The translations under genes and the position numbers were made by a program. Positions 35,938 to 45,138 of a stretch of DNA of 57,892 nt are shown in pieces (position 1 is the stretch's first letter; every line of letters begins with the position of its first letter). A model generated the notes under the pieces. It was not told the origin of the DNA. It saw only the letters and a program-made list of their open reading frames with translations, and made no database searches. Location: positions 1 through 57,892 of the forward strand of contig NZ_JAUYOJ010000034.1 in NCBI RefSeq assembly GCF_030697925.1, read 5' to 3'. Source of the DNA: Phenylobacterium sp. GTDB lineage: Bacteria > Pseudomonadota > Alphaproteobacteria > Caulobacterales > Caulobacteraceae.

Positions 35938-37172
35938 AGCTGGTCCAGGCCGAAGCCGGCGTGCAGGGCGCGGACGGCCAGTTCGGTATAGGCCGCGTCG
36001 ATCAGCACGCTGATCTTGATCTCGCTGGTGGAGATCACCTGGATGTTCACGCCCTTGTCGGCCAGGGCCTTGAACATGGTCTTGGCCACGCCAGTGTGGC
36101 TGCGCATGCCCACCCCGATCACCGAGACCTTCGCCACGTCCTCGTTCACCTGCACGTCGTCGAAGCCGATCTTCGGCTGGGCGGCGCGGACGATCTCAAC
36201 GGCGCGCTGGGCGTCGCGCTTGCCGACCGTGAATTCCATGTTGGCGGTGTCGGCGGTGCGCGCGTGGCTCTGGACGATCATGTCCACGTTCACGTTGGCG
36301 TCGGCCAGGGCGCCGAAGATCTCCGACGACACGCCCGGATGGTCGGGCAGGCCGAAGAGGCTGATCTTCGCCTCGTCGCGGCTATAGGCGACGCCGCTCA
36401 CGATCCGCTTTTCCATGATCTCTTCCTCGTCGCACACGATGGTGCCTTGGCCGGGCGCTTCGCCGGGCTCGACAAAACTGGACAACACTCGCACCGGCAC
36501 GTTCTTGGCCATGGCGAGCTCGACCGAACGGGTCTGCAGCACCTTGGCGCCCAGGGACGCCATCTCCAGCATCTCCTCATAGGAGATCTTGTTGAGCTTG
36601 CGGGCCTTGCTCTCGATGCGCGGGTCGGTGGTGTAGACCCCGTCGACATCGGTGTAGATGTCGCAGCGGATGGCCTTCACCGCCGCGGCGATGGCCACGG
36701 CGCTGGTGTCCGAGCCGCCTCGGCCCAGGGTGGCGATGCGACCGTCGCGGGTCACGCCCTGGAAGCCGGCGATCACCGCCACCTCGCCGGCGTCGAGCGC
36801 CGCGGAAAGCTTCTCGGGCGGGATGTCGTCGATGCGGGCGCGGCCGTGGGCGTCGTCGGCGATGATCGGGATCTGCCAGCCCATCCAGGAGCGCGCAGGC
36901 AGTCCCATGTTGCGCAAGGTCATGGCCAGCAGGCCCGCCGTCACCTGTTCGCCCGAGGCGACCACGGTGTCGTATTCGTCGTCGGATGGGTTCAACCCTT
37001 GCGCCGCGGCGCCGGCGCCGTCGGTCCAGGCGACCAGTTCGTTGGTCTTGCCGGACATGGCCGAGACCACCACGGCCACGCGGTGCCCGGCCTCGACCTC
37101 GGCGGCGACCAGGCGGCCGACGCGCCGGATGCGCTCCAGGTCGGCCACGGACGTGCCGCCGAATTTCATCAC
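35934..37172 (-). CDS. lysC: aspartate kinase
   Basis: A 412-residue enzyme with the N-terminal KFGGTSVAD motif, the catalytic [16 protein letters not shown] and two C-terminal ACT domains ([74 protein letters not shown]). It phosphorylates aspartate, the first step toward lysine, threonine, methionine and diaminopimelate. The frame begins with GTG at 37172 followed by ATG; homologues carry a few more residues (SRLVMKF), so a CTG at 37184 cannot be excluded. It is divergent from ubiG. Confidence 0.95.
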   Translation of the reverse strand: MMKFGGTSVADLERIRRVGRLVAAEVEAGHRVAVVVSAMSGKTNELVAWTDGAGAAAQGLNPSDDEYDTVVASGEQVTAGLLAMTLRNMGLPARSWMGWQIPIIADDAHGRARIDDIPPEKLSAALDAGEVAVIAGFQGVTRDGRIATLGRGGSDTSAVAIAAAVKAIRCDIYTDVDGVYTTDPRIESKARKLNKISYEEMLEMASLGAKVLQTRSVELAMAKNVPVRVLSSFVEPGEAPGQGTIVCDEEEIMEKRIVSGVAYSRDEAKISLFGLPDHPGVSSEIFGALADANVNVDMIVQSHARTADTANMEFTVGKRDAQRAVEIVRAAQPKIGFDDVQVNEDVAKVSVIGVGMRSHTGVAKTMFKALADKGVNIQVISTSEIKISVLIDAAYTELAVRALHAGFGLDQL

Positions 37173-37360
37173 CAGCCGGGACAGGGCGAGAGCTCCGCGT
37201 GAGGGAAAGGGCTGCGCCTCATAGCGGCGCGCGCCGCAGGGGGCAATGTCTGCCTTCCGCCCAGGTGAAAAGCGAGCTTTCCGGCAAGATGGCGCCCGCT
37301 GGCGGGCCTTCGTCGCATGGGGACTAGCGCGCCGCGCCGCGCGGGTGGAAAAGGGCGGCC

Positions 37361-38110
37361 ATGACCGCCGCCGCCACCTCCATCGACCCGGAAGAGGTCG
37401 AGCGTTTCTCCCGGATCGCCGCCGAATGGTGGGATCCGCGGGGCAAATTCGCGCCGCTGCACAAGTTCAATCCTGTGCGGCTGTCGTTCATCCGCGAGCA
37501 GGCTCTGGTGCGCTTCGGCCGCGACGCTTCGGCGCGCAAACCTTTCGAGGGCCTGCGCCTGCTGGACATCGGCTGCGGCGGGGGCCTGCTCAGCGAGCCT
37601 ATGACCCGGCTGGGATTCGCGGTGACCGGGGTCGACGCCTCGCAGCGCAACATCGGCACGGCCTCGGCCCATGCGGCCGAGCAGGGACTGTCAATCGACT
37701 ACCGCGCCTCGACCGCCGAGGACCTGCTGGCCGCCGGCGAGCCGGCCTTCGACGTGATCCTCAACATGGAGGTGATCGAACACGTGGCCGATCCGCGCGC
37801 CTATCTGCGTGATTGCGCCGCGCTGCTGGCGCCCGGCGGCCTGATGATCGTGGCCACGCTGAACCGCACCCTGAAGGCCTTCGCCCTGGCCAAGGTCGGC
37901 GCCGAATACGTGCTGCGCTGGGTCCCGGCCGGCACCCATGACTGGAACAAGTTCCTCAAGCCCGCGGAACTGCGCGGCTTCCTCGAGGGGGAGCCGGTGG
38001 CGGTGCAGGGCCCGTTCGGCGTCGCCTATGATCCTCTGGGCGGACGTTGGTCCCGTTCGTCGGACTGCGACATCAACTACATGATGACGGTCACCCGCGA
38101 CGTGGCGTAA
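37361..38110 (+). CDS. ubiG: ubiquinone biosynthesis O-methyltransferase UbiG
   Basis: A 249-residue SAM methyltransferase with the UbiG pattern: [34 protein letters not shown] motif [19 protein letters not shown], and [11 protein letters not shown] plus [14 protein letters not shown]. It carries out both O-methylations in ubiquinone synthesis. Its divergent position from lysC is a common alphaproteobacterial arrangement. Confidence 0.96.
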   Translation: MTAAATSIDPEEVERFSRIAAEWWDPRGKFAPLHKFNPVRLSFIREQALVRFGRDASARKPFEGLRLLDIGCGGGLLSEPMTRLGFAVTGVDASQRNIGTASAHAAEQGLSIDYRASTAEDLLAAGEPAFDVILNMEVIEHVADPRAYLRDCAALLAPGGLMIVATLNRTLKAFALAKVGAEYVLRWVPAGTHDWNKFLKPAELRGFLEGEPVAVQGPFGVAYDPLGGRWSRSSDCDINYMMTVTRDVA

Positions 38111-38135
38111 AGAGCGCCCTCAAGGGGAAGTATCC

Positions 38136-38939
38136 ATGCCTTCGATACGCGTGCTCAGTCACGCATTCCGCGCCTGGCGGCGCAATATGAAGTGGGCCAA
38201 GCACGAGCCCGAAACACCTTACCTCGCCGACCTGCTGTCCGGAGCGCCGGTCTGCCTGCATGTTGGGGCCAGCGACGGGCGCCACTCCTATGTGATGACC
38301 CAGGTCGCGCCCGACGCGCGCATCTACGCCTTCGAGCCGTCGGCCTTCACCTTCGAGGTGCTGAAACTCTGCCTGAAATGGCATGGGATCGCCGACCAGG
38401 TGACGCCGGTCCACGCCGCGGTCTCCGACATGCCAGGCGAACTGCTGCTGGTGACGCCGAAGAAGACCTCCGGCCGCATGGGTCGGGCCTACGCCTTCGT
38501 CGCCGAGGCGCCGCCGGAGGGCAAGGTGCGCCCCGACCTCGAGGATACCGGCGTCGAGATCCAGCCCACCCCGGTGGTGACCCTGGACGACTATTGCCGT
38601 CGCCATGGCGTGACCCGGGTCGACTTCATCCGCATGGATATCGAGGGCGCCGAGCAGAAGGCGCTGAAGGGCGCCGAGCACGTCATCGACCGGGATCTTC
38701 CCCACGTACTGCTGGAGATCCACCCGATCATGCTGGAGAGCCGGTTCGGCGGCTCGGCCGACGCGGTGGTCGATCTGTTCCGCTCGCGCGGCTACCGGAT
38801 GTTCGCGCTGAACGGCGACCGGCTGGAGGAGCGCACCACCGTGGCGCCCGACGTGCCGTGGAAGGACTACTTCTTCGTCCATCCCGCGCGCGCCCCCAAC
38901 CTTCCGGACGGCGTCTTCAAGGCCCGGATGGCGGCCTGA
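38136..38939 (+). CDS. FkbM family methyltransferase
   Basis: A 267-residue protein with the FkbM domain: VCLHVGASDGRHSYVMTQVAPDARIYAFEPSAFTFEVLKL (SAM-binding) and the signature VDFIRMDIEGAEQKALKGAEHVI. FkbM enzymes methylate hydroxyls of sugars or polyketides. It is the first of three tightly spaced genes (26 bp after ubiG; 4 bp before the DCC gene). Confidence 0.85.
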   Translation: MPSIRVLSHAFRAWRRNMKWAKHEPETPYLADLLSGAPVCLHVGASDGRHSYVMTQVAPDARIYAFEPSAFTFEVLKLCLKWHGIADQVTPVHAAVSDMPGELLLVTPKKTSGRMGRAYAFVAEAPPEGKVRPDLEDTGVEIQPTPVVTLDDYCRRHGVTRVDFIRMDIEGAEQKALKGAEHVIDRDLPHVLLEIHPIMLESRFGGSADAVVDLFRSRGYRMFALNGDRLEERTTVAPDVPWKDYFFVHPARAPNLPDGVFKARMAA

Positions 38940-38943
38940 GCGG

Positions 38944-39369
38944 ATGGCGGCTGCGGGTCCGGACGGAGTGTGGGTCTTCGACGGCGTCTGCAACTTCTGC
39001 TCCGGATCCGTTCGCCTGGCGCTGGCCCTGGACCGCGCTGGCGGCCTGAGGTTCACGCCGATCCAGTCGCAGTACGGCGAACTTCTGGCGAGATCGGCGG
39101 GGATTGATCCGCAGACACCCAACACCTTCCTGTTTTTTGATCATGGCCGCGTCCTTGGCGGATCGGACGCCGTGCTGGCCCTGGTTGGGCGGTTGCCGGC
39201 GCCCTGGCGGTGGGTGACGATCTTGCGCCTCGTGCCCAAGGCGATGCGAGACCGGGCTTATGACTGGATCGCGCGCAACCGGTATCGCCTGATGGGACGT
39301 CGCGCGACCTGCATGGTGCCCTCTCCGAATGTCCGGGCCAGGTTCATACTCGAACCACCAACCCCGTGA
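38944..39369 (+). CDS. DCC family thiol-disulfide oxidoreductase-like protein (DUF393)
   Basis: A 141-residue protein with the signature DGVCNFCSGSVRLALALD near the N-terminus and GGSDAVLALVGRLPAPWRWV later, the DUF393/DCC pattern. The CNFC pair looks like a thioredoxin-type dithiol. It is coupled to the next gene by an overlap (39366-39369, GTGA). Confidence 0.88.
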   Translation: MAAAGPDGVWVFDGVCNFCSGSVRLALALDRAGGLRFTPIQSQYGELLARSAGIDPQTPNTFLFFDHGRVLGGSDAVLALVGRLPAPWRWVTILRLVPKAMRDRAYDWIARNRYRLMGRRATCMVPSPNVRARFILEPPTP

Positions 39370-41000
39370 CGCATCGCATCCTCCTGGTGGGCGCGACAGG
39401 CGCCTTCGGACGTCGGCTGGCGAGGCTGCTGGCCGTCATGCCAGGGATCGAGCTGGTGCTGGCGGCGCGACGGGAGGCCCCCTTGCAGGCCCTGGCCGCT
39501 GAGCTGGGGTCGGGCGTTCAGATCGCCGCCTTCGACCGTGAGCGTCCCGAGACGCTCACGGTCCATCGTCCCTGGGCGGTGGTCGACGCTGCTGGACCCT
39601 TCCAGCGCAGCGACCTGCGCCTGCCCCGCGCAGCTATCGCCTGCGGCGCCCACTATGTCGACCTCTCCGACGCCCGCGACTTCGTGGCCGGCTTTCCGGA
39701 CGCCCTCGGCGCGGAGGCCCGCGCCGCCGGCGTGCTGGCGGTCGCCGGCGCGAGCTCGACTCCGGCTCTGTCCAACGCCGTGCTGGACCGGCTGACCGCC
39801 GACTGGCGCGCCGTCGACCAGGTCACCGTGGCGATCTCCCCAGGCGCCAGGGCGCCGCGCGGCCTCTCCGTGATGCAGGCGATCCTCTCCTATGTCGGTC
39901 AGCCCGTGCGGCTGTTCACGGGCGGCCGCTGGCGCGACGCCCCGGGTTGGAGCGGCGTGCGGCGCCTAGACTTCCCAGGCCTCGGATCTCGCCTGGCGTC
40001 CCTGTGCGAGACCCCCGACCTCGACATCCTCCCGGCGCGGTTCGCGGTCCGGCGCGAGGCGCGGTTCATGGCGGGGCTGGAGTTGGCGCCGCTGCATCTT
40101 GGCCTCTGGCTCTTGTCGTTCGCCGTCCGCTGGCGGCTGCTGACTTCGCTCGCGCCGCTCTCACGCCCGCTGCTATGGGCTGCGGGCCTCGTGGCGGGCC
40201 TGGGCTCGGATCGTGGCGGCATGCTGGTCGCCGCGAACGGTGAAGGACCGGACGGCGGCCGCGTCGCCGCCAGGTGGGGCCTCTGGGCGGAGGACGACGC
40301 CGGGCCGTATGTGCCGGTCGCCGCCGCGGCGGCCATGCTGCGCGGCCTGGCCAATGGCGAGATCGGCGCGCGGGGCGCTCGGGCCTGTGTCGGTCTGCTG
40401 ACCCTTGAGCAGATACTGGCCGAATTGGCCCACCTGCCGATCTTCACCCGCGTTGACGCGGCCTCGCCCGGCCATCCCTCGCTGCTGCGGCGCGTGCTGG
40501 GGTCGCGGGTCGAGGCCCTGCCGGTCCGCGTCGCCCGGGTGCATGCGGGCCAGGAGCGGGCGACCTTCCATGGCCGGGGCAGGGCGCGCGGTTCGCGCTC
40601 GCCGCCCGCACGGTTGGCGCGGGCTTTCGGCGGCCTGCCCGAGCCCGGCGACTATCCGAACCTAAAGGTCGACATCGTTCCCGACGCCACCGGAGAAACC
40701 TGGACTCGGCGGTTCGGCGCGCGCGCCTTTCGTTCGCGGCTCGCAAGCCTCCCCGCCGTCGGCGAATTCGAGGAGCGGGTCTGGCCGCTGGCCTTCGCCT
40801 TCAGGAGCGACCTCGCGCCGGATGGTTTCCGCTGGCGGCTCCTGCGCTGGCGCCTGGGTCCGTTGAGGCTGCCCATGATCTTGGCGCCGCGCATCCGCGC
40901 GATCACCTTCGCCCGCGACGGTGTTTACCGGTTCAGGGTTCTGGTGGCCCATCCGGCCTTGGGGACCATCTTCGCCTATGCGGGGCGCCTGGAGCCGTAG
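39366..41000 (+). CDS. saccharopine dehydrogenase-like/DUF4166 protein
   Basis: A 544-residue protein with a GTG start that overlaps the upstream stop (GTGA). The N-terminal half is an NAD(P)-binding Rossmann fold (ILLVGATGAFGRRLARLLAVMP; AVVDAAGPFQRSDLRLPRAAIACGAHYVDLSDARDF) of the saccharopine dehydrogenase type. The C-terminal 180 residues match DUF4166 (ARVHAGQERATFHGRGRARG..., TWTRRFGARAFRS). The role is unknown; co-transcription with FkbM and DCC genes suggests a membrane-lipid or cofactor modification, as inference. Confidence 0.82.
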   Translation: MTHRILLVGATGAFGRRLARLLAVMPGIELVLAARREAPLQALAAELGSGVQIAAFDRERPETLTVHRPWAVVDAAGPFQRSDLRLPRAAIACGAHYVDLSDARDFVAGFPDALGAEARAAGVLAVAGASSTPALSNAVLDRLTADWRAVDQVTVAISPGARAPRGLSVMQAILSYVGQPVRLFTGGRWRDAPGWSGVRRLDFPGLGSRLASLCETPDLDILPARFAVRREARFMAGLELAPLHLGLWLLSFAVRWRLLTSLAPLSRPLLWAAGLVAGLGSDRGGMLVAANGEGPDGGRVAARWGLWAEDDAGPYVPVAAAAAMLRGLANGEIGARGARACVGLLTLEQILAELAHLPIFTRVDAASPGHPSLLRRVLGSRVEALPVRVARVHAGQERATFHGRGRARGSRSPPARLARAFGGLPEPGDYPNLKVDIVPDATGETWTRRFGARAFRSRLASLPAVGEFEERVWPLAFAFRSDLAPDGFRWRLLRWRLGPLRLPMILAPRIRAITFARDGVYRFRVLVAHPALGTIFAYAGRLEP

Positions 41001-41021
41001 ATCGCGTTGCCGCCGGCCGGA

Positions 41022-41432
41022 TCAGTCCGGGAACTGGATCAGGGCGTCGAATTTCTCGCGCCGCCGCATCGCCTGCAGCGGCGCGGTGTCGGCATAGACG
41101 ATCTCCTCGATCACCTTACCGTTGCGCAGGGTCAGCTTGTCGACGCCGCGCCAGGTGACGACATGCTCGCCGTACTTGTTCGAGCTCTCCCACTCGATCA
41201 CGACCACATCGCCGCGCGAGGTCCAGTCGATCAGCTTCCAGGTCAGGTCCGGCGCATTGGCCTTGGTCAGGTCGTTGAGCTTGCCGATCTCGTCGCCCCG
41301 GATCACGCGGTTGGCGAAGGGGTAGTGTAGCTTGCCCTCGGCGTGCCAGAGCGCGAGAAACGCCTGGCCGTCCTTGGCGGCCCAGGCCGCGGCGAACCTG
41401 TCGACGAACGCCTGCTTGTCGGTCTCGTTCAT
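41022..41432 (-). CDS. SnoaL-like NTF2-fold protein
   Basis: A 136-residue NTF2-like protein (DKQAFVDRFAAAWAAKDGQAFLALWHAEGKLHYPFANRVIRGDEIG ... TWKLIDWTSRGDVVVIEWESSNKYG). GGAGGATAGCA right before the ATG at 41432 supports this start. The frame is open 58 codons further to an ATG at 41606, and those codons include a good signal peptide (MNRTTLGAAPFLLALALTAPAAVAQ), so an exported longer form is possible. Confidence 0.8.
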   Translation of the reverse strand: MNETDKQAFVDRFAAAWAAKDGQAFLALWHAEGKLHYPFANRVIRGDEIGKLNDLTKANAPDLTWKLIDWTSRGDVVVIEWESSNKYGEHVVTWRGVDKLTLRNGKVIEEIVYADTAPLQAMRRREKFDALIQFPD

Positions 41433-41780
41433 TGCTATCCTCCGATGCGATGCCCGAGCCATAGGCGGGCCGCGCTCCGTCGTCTGGCGCGATACGGACT
41501 CAACCCCCGGCGCGGGGGGCTCGCGGCTGGGCTGCGCGACCGCCGCCGGCGCCGTGAGCGCCAGGGCGAGTAGGAAGGGCGCCGCGCCTAGGGTTGTCCT
41601 GTTCATCGTCTCACCTGTTTCCAATGGAAACGGCGATGTACCCGTTCGGCCAAGGCGAGGCTGGCGGCGTTCGGACTCAACCTGTCACCCGGCGCGCCCG
41701 GCGCCTCTCACGGGGCGCCTAGCGCGCTCTGGCGCCTCGCCCTAGGTTCACCTGAACAACGATAAGGGAGAAGGTCGCCG
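41433..41780. other. region between the SnoaL gene and the acyl-CoA ligase gene
   Basis: A 348-bp stretch. Its left 174 bp can encode the in-frame signal-peptide extension of the SnoaL protein (minus strand from 41606). The rest, including a GC-rich inverted repeat area near 41690-41730, should hold the divergent promoters; no operator was recognised. Confidence 0.45.
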
Positions 41781-43397
41781 ATGCTGGCTCTGATGATGGA
41801 CCGGGCGCTGAGCCTGCCGTCGATCCTGGAATACGCCGCGACCTATCATGGCGACCGCGAGGTGGTGACCCGCACCCTCGAGGGCCCGATCCACCGCTAC
41901 ACCTATGCCGAGGCCCTGGTCCGGGCCAAGCGCATGGCCAATGCGCTCACCGCACTGGGCGTGAAGCCCGGCGACCGGGTGGCGACCCTGGCCTGGAGCA
42001 CCTATCGCCACTTCGAGCTCTACTATGCCGTCTCCGGGATCGGGGCGATCCTGCACACCATCAATCCGCGGCTGCATCCGGACCAGGTGGCCTGGGTGGC
42101 CAACCACGCCGAGGACTCGGTCCTGCTGTTCGACATCAGCTTCGGCGAGCTGGTGGGCGAACTGGCCCCCAAGCTCGCAACCGTGAAGACCTTCGTGGCC
42201 ATGACCGACCGCGCGCACCTGCCGGCGGAGGCTCCCGCCGGGACCCTGGTCTATGAGGAACTGATCGAGGCCCATTCCCCGGACTTCGACTGGCCGGAGC
42301 TGGACGAGCGGCAGGCCTCGGGCCTCTGCTACACCTCCGGCACCACGGGCAATCCGAAGGGCGTTCTCTACGGCCACCGTTCGACGGTGCTGCACGCCAT
42401 GGCCCTGGTGGCGCCCGACGCCTTCGACCTCTCGGCCCGCGACGCCGTCCTGCCCTGCGCCCAGATGTACCACGCCAACGCCTGGTGCACGCCCTACGCC
42501 GCCCCGCTTGTGGGGGCCAAGCTGATCCTGCCCGGACGCCACTTGGACGGTCCGTCGGTCTGCGAGCTGGCGGTCGCCGAGCAGGCGAGCTTCCTGTTGG
42601 GCGTGCCGACCATCTGGGTGGGGGTGCTGGATCACCTGGACAAGACCGGCCAGAAGCTCACCAGCGTACGCAATGTCGCTATCGGCGGCTCGGCGCCCAC
42701 CGCCACCCTGATGCGGCGGGTGGAGGCGCAGCTCGGGGCCACGGTGCGCCAGATCTGGGGCATGACCGAGACCAGCCCCATGGGGGTGATCAACACCCCG
42801 CTGCCGCGGCACGCCGCCGAGGACGCGGACGCCGGCTACGCCCGCAAGCTGAAGCAGGGCCGTGGCATGTTCGGGGTCGAACTGCGGATCATGGGCGACG
42901 ACGGAACAGTCCAGCCGCGCGACGGGGTCAGCGTCGGCGCCCTGCAGGTGCGCGGGCCGTGGGTCTCGTCGGCCTACTACAAGAATGACGGCGCCGAGGT
43001 GTTCCTGAAGGACGGCTGGTTCGACACCGGCGACATCGGGACCATCGATCCCGAGGGCTATCTGCGGCTCACCGACCGGGCCAAGGACGTGATCAAGTCG
43101 GGCGGGGAGTGGATATCCACCCTGGACCTGGAGGACGCGGTCTCGTCCCACCCGGCGGTGGCGCTCGCGGCCGCCGTCGGCGTACCCCATCCCAGGTGGG
43201 ACGAGCGCCCGCTGCTGCTGGTCACCCTGCGCCCCGGCCAGAGCGTGGACCCCGAGGTCCTAAAGGCCCACGTGGCCGAGCGAGTGGCCAAATGGTGGAT
43301 CCCCGACGAGGTGCGGATCGTCGACGAACTGCCCATCGGGCCCACCGGAAAAGTGCTGAAACGCGAACTGCGTAACCAGATCGCCACCCTCTCCTGA
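41781..43397 (+). CDS. AMP-dependent acyl-CoA synthetase (fatty-acid-CoA ligase)
   Basis: A 538-residue ANL-superfamily enzyme. The ATP/AMP motif is GLCYTSGTTGNPKGVLYGHRS (about residue 178), then IWGMTETSPMG, the hinge GWFDTGDIGTID...RAKDVIKSGGEWIS and the catalytic Lys region GPTGKVLKRELR. It activates a carboxylic acid, probably a medium- or long-chain fatty acid, to its CoA thioester. It is followed by an alpha/beta hydrolase gene on the same strand. Confidence 0.93.
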   Translation: MLALMMDRALSLPSILEYAATYHGDREVVTRTLEGPIHRYTYAEALVRAKRMANALTALGVKPGDRVATLAWSTYRHFELYYAVSGIGAILHTINPRLHPDQVAWVANHAEDSVLLFDISFGELVGELAPKLATVKTFVAMTDRAHLPAEAPAGTLVYEELIEAHSPDFDWPELDERQASGLCYTSGTTGNPKGVLYGHRSTVLHAMALVAPDAFDLSARDAVLPCAQMYHANAWCTPYAAPLVGAKLILPGRHLDGPSVCELAVAEQASFLLGVPTIWVGVLDHLDKTGQKLTSVRNVAIGGSAPTATLMRRVEAQLGATVRQIWGMTETSPMGVINTPLPRHAAEDADAGYARKLKQGRGMFGVELRIMGDDGTVQPRDGVSVGALQVRGPWVSSAYYKNDGAEVFLKDGWFDTGDIGTIDPEGYLRLTDRAKDVIKSGGEWISTLDLEDAVSSHPAVALAAAVGVPHPRWDERPLLLVTLRPGQSVDPEVLKAHVAERVAKWWIPDEVRIVDELPIGPTGKVLKRELRNQIATLS

Positions 43398-43482
43398 AAC
43401 AATCTTGACCGGGAGCGAACCCGGCTTGCGATTCCGCGTTCAACCCCCACGTCTAGAGGGCAGGATCTGGGAGCTTCGGACT

Positions 43483-44427
43483 GTGGCGCGTAAGAGACCC
43501 AAGGGCGTGCTTTCCATGGGCTGGGCCGTGATCGAGGCGGCCGCGGCCGGACGAACGGAGCACGTTCCAACCTCCGCCGACTATCCCGACACCGTGGTGC
43601 GCCGCCTGCATTTCCACGCCGGGGCCGGCCTTGGCTGGAAGATCTCGGCCCTCACCACCCCGCGGGCGAAGACCGCGCCCTGGAAGATCGTGGTGGTGAC
43701 CGGAGCGCCGTCCTGGGCCGAGTACTGGGCGCCGGTCCTGGCCGCCCTGCCGCAGGACCGCGAGATGATCGTGGTGGACCGCCCGGGCTACGCTGGCTCC
43801 GAGCCGGTGGAATATGTCGGCGACATCCACGTCCAGGCCAGGGCGCTCGCCCCGCTTCTGGAGGCCAGGTTCGGCCAGAAGGTGCTGCTGGTCGGCCAAT
43901 CCTATGGAGCGGCCATCGCCTCGCTGATGGCCGCTGAGAACCCGCGCAAGGTGGCGGGCCTGGTCCTGCTGTCGGGCTATTTCGGCGAATCCGGCCCAAC
44001 CGCCCGCTGGCTGCTCGATGTCGGCTCGCGCCTGCTGAAGATCATTCCCCGCGACCTACGCCACGCGGTGATGGAGGTGACCAACCAGCCGACCCAGCTG
44101 GACGGCATGCGCGCCGCGCTCGCCCGCCTCCGGGTCCCGGTTCATGTGGTCCACGGGGACAAGGACGATTTCGCCCCCATCGAGATCGCCGAACGGCTGG
44201 TGTCGGAGACCCGCACCCGGCGCCCTATGCGCTTCGAGCGGGTGCCGGGCGCGACCCATTTCATGAACGAAGGGCCCACCGAGCCCCTGTTGCAGCACAT
44301 TGAGGCCTGTATTCCGCGGCCCTTCGTCTTCAAGCTACCCAGAATCCCGGGCCTGCCCAAATTGCCGTCTTTCGGCTGGTTCAAGCCCCGCGCGGAGCGC
44401 CAGCGTCAGACCGCCGCACCAGCTTGA
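43483..44427 (+). CDS. alpha/beta hydrolase
   Basis: A 314-residue hydrolase with the fold core VVVTGAPSWAEYWAPVL, DRPGYAGSEP, the nucleophile elbow LLVGQSYGAAIA, the acid strand VVHGDKDDFAPIEIAE and the catalytic His in VPGATHFMNEGP. The GTG at 43483 is used because GGGAG lies 9 bases before it; an ATG at 43516 is the alternative. Substrate unknown; the C-terminus is basic and proline-rich. Confidence 0.85.
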   Translation: MARKRPKGVLSMGWAVIEAAAAGRTEHVPTSADYPDTVVRRLHFHAGAGLGWKISALTTPRAKTAPWKIVVVTGAPSWAEYWAPVLAALPQDREMIVVDRPGYAGSEPVEYVGDIHVQARALAPLLEARFGQKVLLVGQSYGAAIASLMAAENPRKVAGLVLLSGYFGESGPTARWLLDVGSRLLKIIPRDLRHAVMEVTNQPTQLDGMRAALARLRVPVHVVHGDKDDFAPIEIAERLVSETRTRRPMRFERVPGATHFMNEGPTEPLLQHIEACIPRPFVFKLPRIPGLPKLPSFGWFKPRAERQRQTAAPA

Positions 44428-44493
44428 GGGGAACCTCCCGGCTCATCCCCTCGTTGTGCCCACGGTTGGCGGGGTAACCGAGGGAACATCTCA

Positions 44494-44937
44494 ATGACGA
44501 CCAAGCTTCTTCTGGCTGGCGCTGCTTTCGCCGTGCTCGCCTTCCCGGCCATGGCTCAGACCCCAGCGGTTGCGCCCCCTGCGGGAGCCTCGTCGGCGAC
44601 GAGCGCCCTGCCGCCGGCCGCCACGCCGCCGGTCAGTCCGGACCCGACCGCCGGCGCGACGTCGAGCTCGGCCGGCGCCTCGGCCCAGGCCGACACCGGC
44701 ATGGCCGCCAACACCTCGGCCACCGAAGCCGACCTGAAGACCGGCGCCACGGTCACCGACTCGACCGGCGCGGAAGTCGGCAAGATTTCCAAGGTCACCA
44801 AGAAGGCCGACGGCGCGGCGCAGGTCACCCTGAGCGCCAGCGGCAAGACCATCTCGGTTCCGGCCTCCAGCCTCTCGGTCTCCGGCGGCGCCCTGGTCTC
44901 CAGTGCGTCCAAGGCGGAAATCTGGGGTCCGAAGTAG
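44494..44937 (+). CDS. exported Ala/Ser-rich protein with a PRC-barrel-like tail
   Basis: A 147-residue protein with signal peptide (MTTKLLLAGAAFAVLAFPAMAQ), a low-complexity Ala/Ser/Thr/Pro linker (about 25-75), and a C-terminal segment of the form LKTGATVTDSTGAEVGKISKVTKKADGAAQVTLSASGKTISVPASSLSVSGG, reminiscent of a PRC-barrel half. Similar small exported proteins are common in Caulobacterales; the role is unknown. A strong terminator follows. Confidence 0.8.
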   Translation: MTTKLLLAGAAFAVLAFPAMAQTPAVAPPAGASSATSALPPAATPPVSPDPTAGATSSSAGASAQADTGMAANTSATEADLKTGATVTDSTGAEVGKISKVTKKADGAAQVTLSASGKTISVPASSLSVSGGALVSSASKAEIWGPK

Positions 44938-44960
44938 ACTCCTTCCAGCGAACGAAATCC

Positions 44961-44990
44961 AAGGCCCTGGCTCGCGCCAGGGCCTTTTTC
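44961..44990 (+). terminator. intrinsic terminator after the PRC-like gene
   Basis: AAGGCCCTGGC / GCCAGGGCCTT (44961-44971, 44976-44986), an 11-bp perfect stem with a TCGC loop, followed by TTTTT. Confidence 0.9.
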
Positions 44991-45138
44991 GTTTTCGCCG
45001 AATCCGGGCTTCGCCACGGAAAATCTCTTGGCCCGCGCCATCTGAACAGCGATAAGGTTGGCACGCGAATGCTGCGGCCATACCGCGACTTCGAGAAATC
45101 AGCCCCCCTGGGGGGCGCCGGTTAGGGGAAACGCCGTC

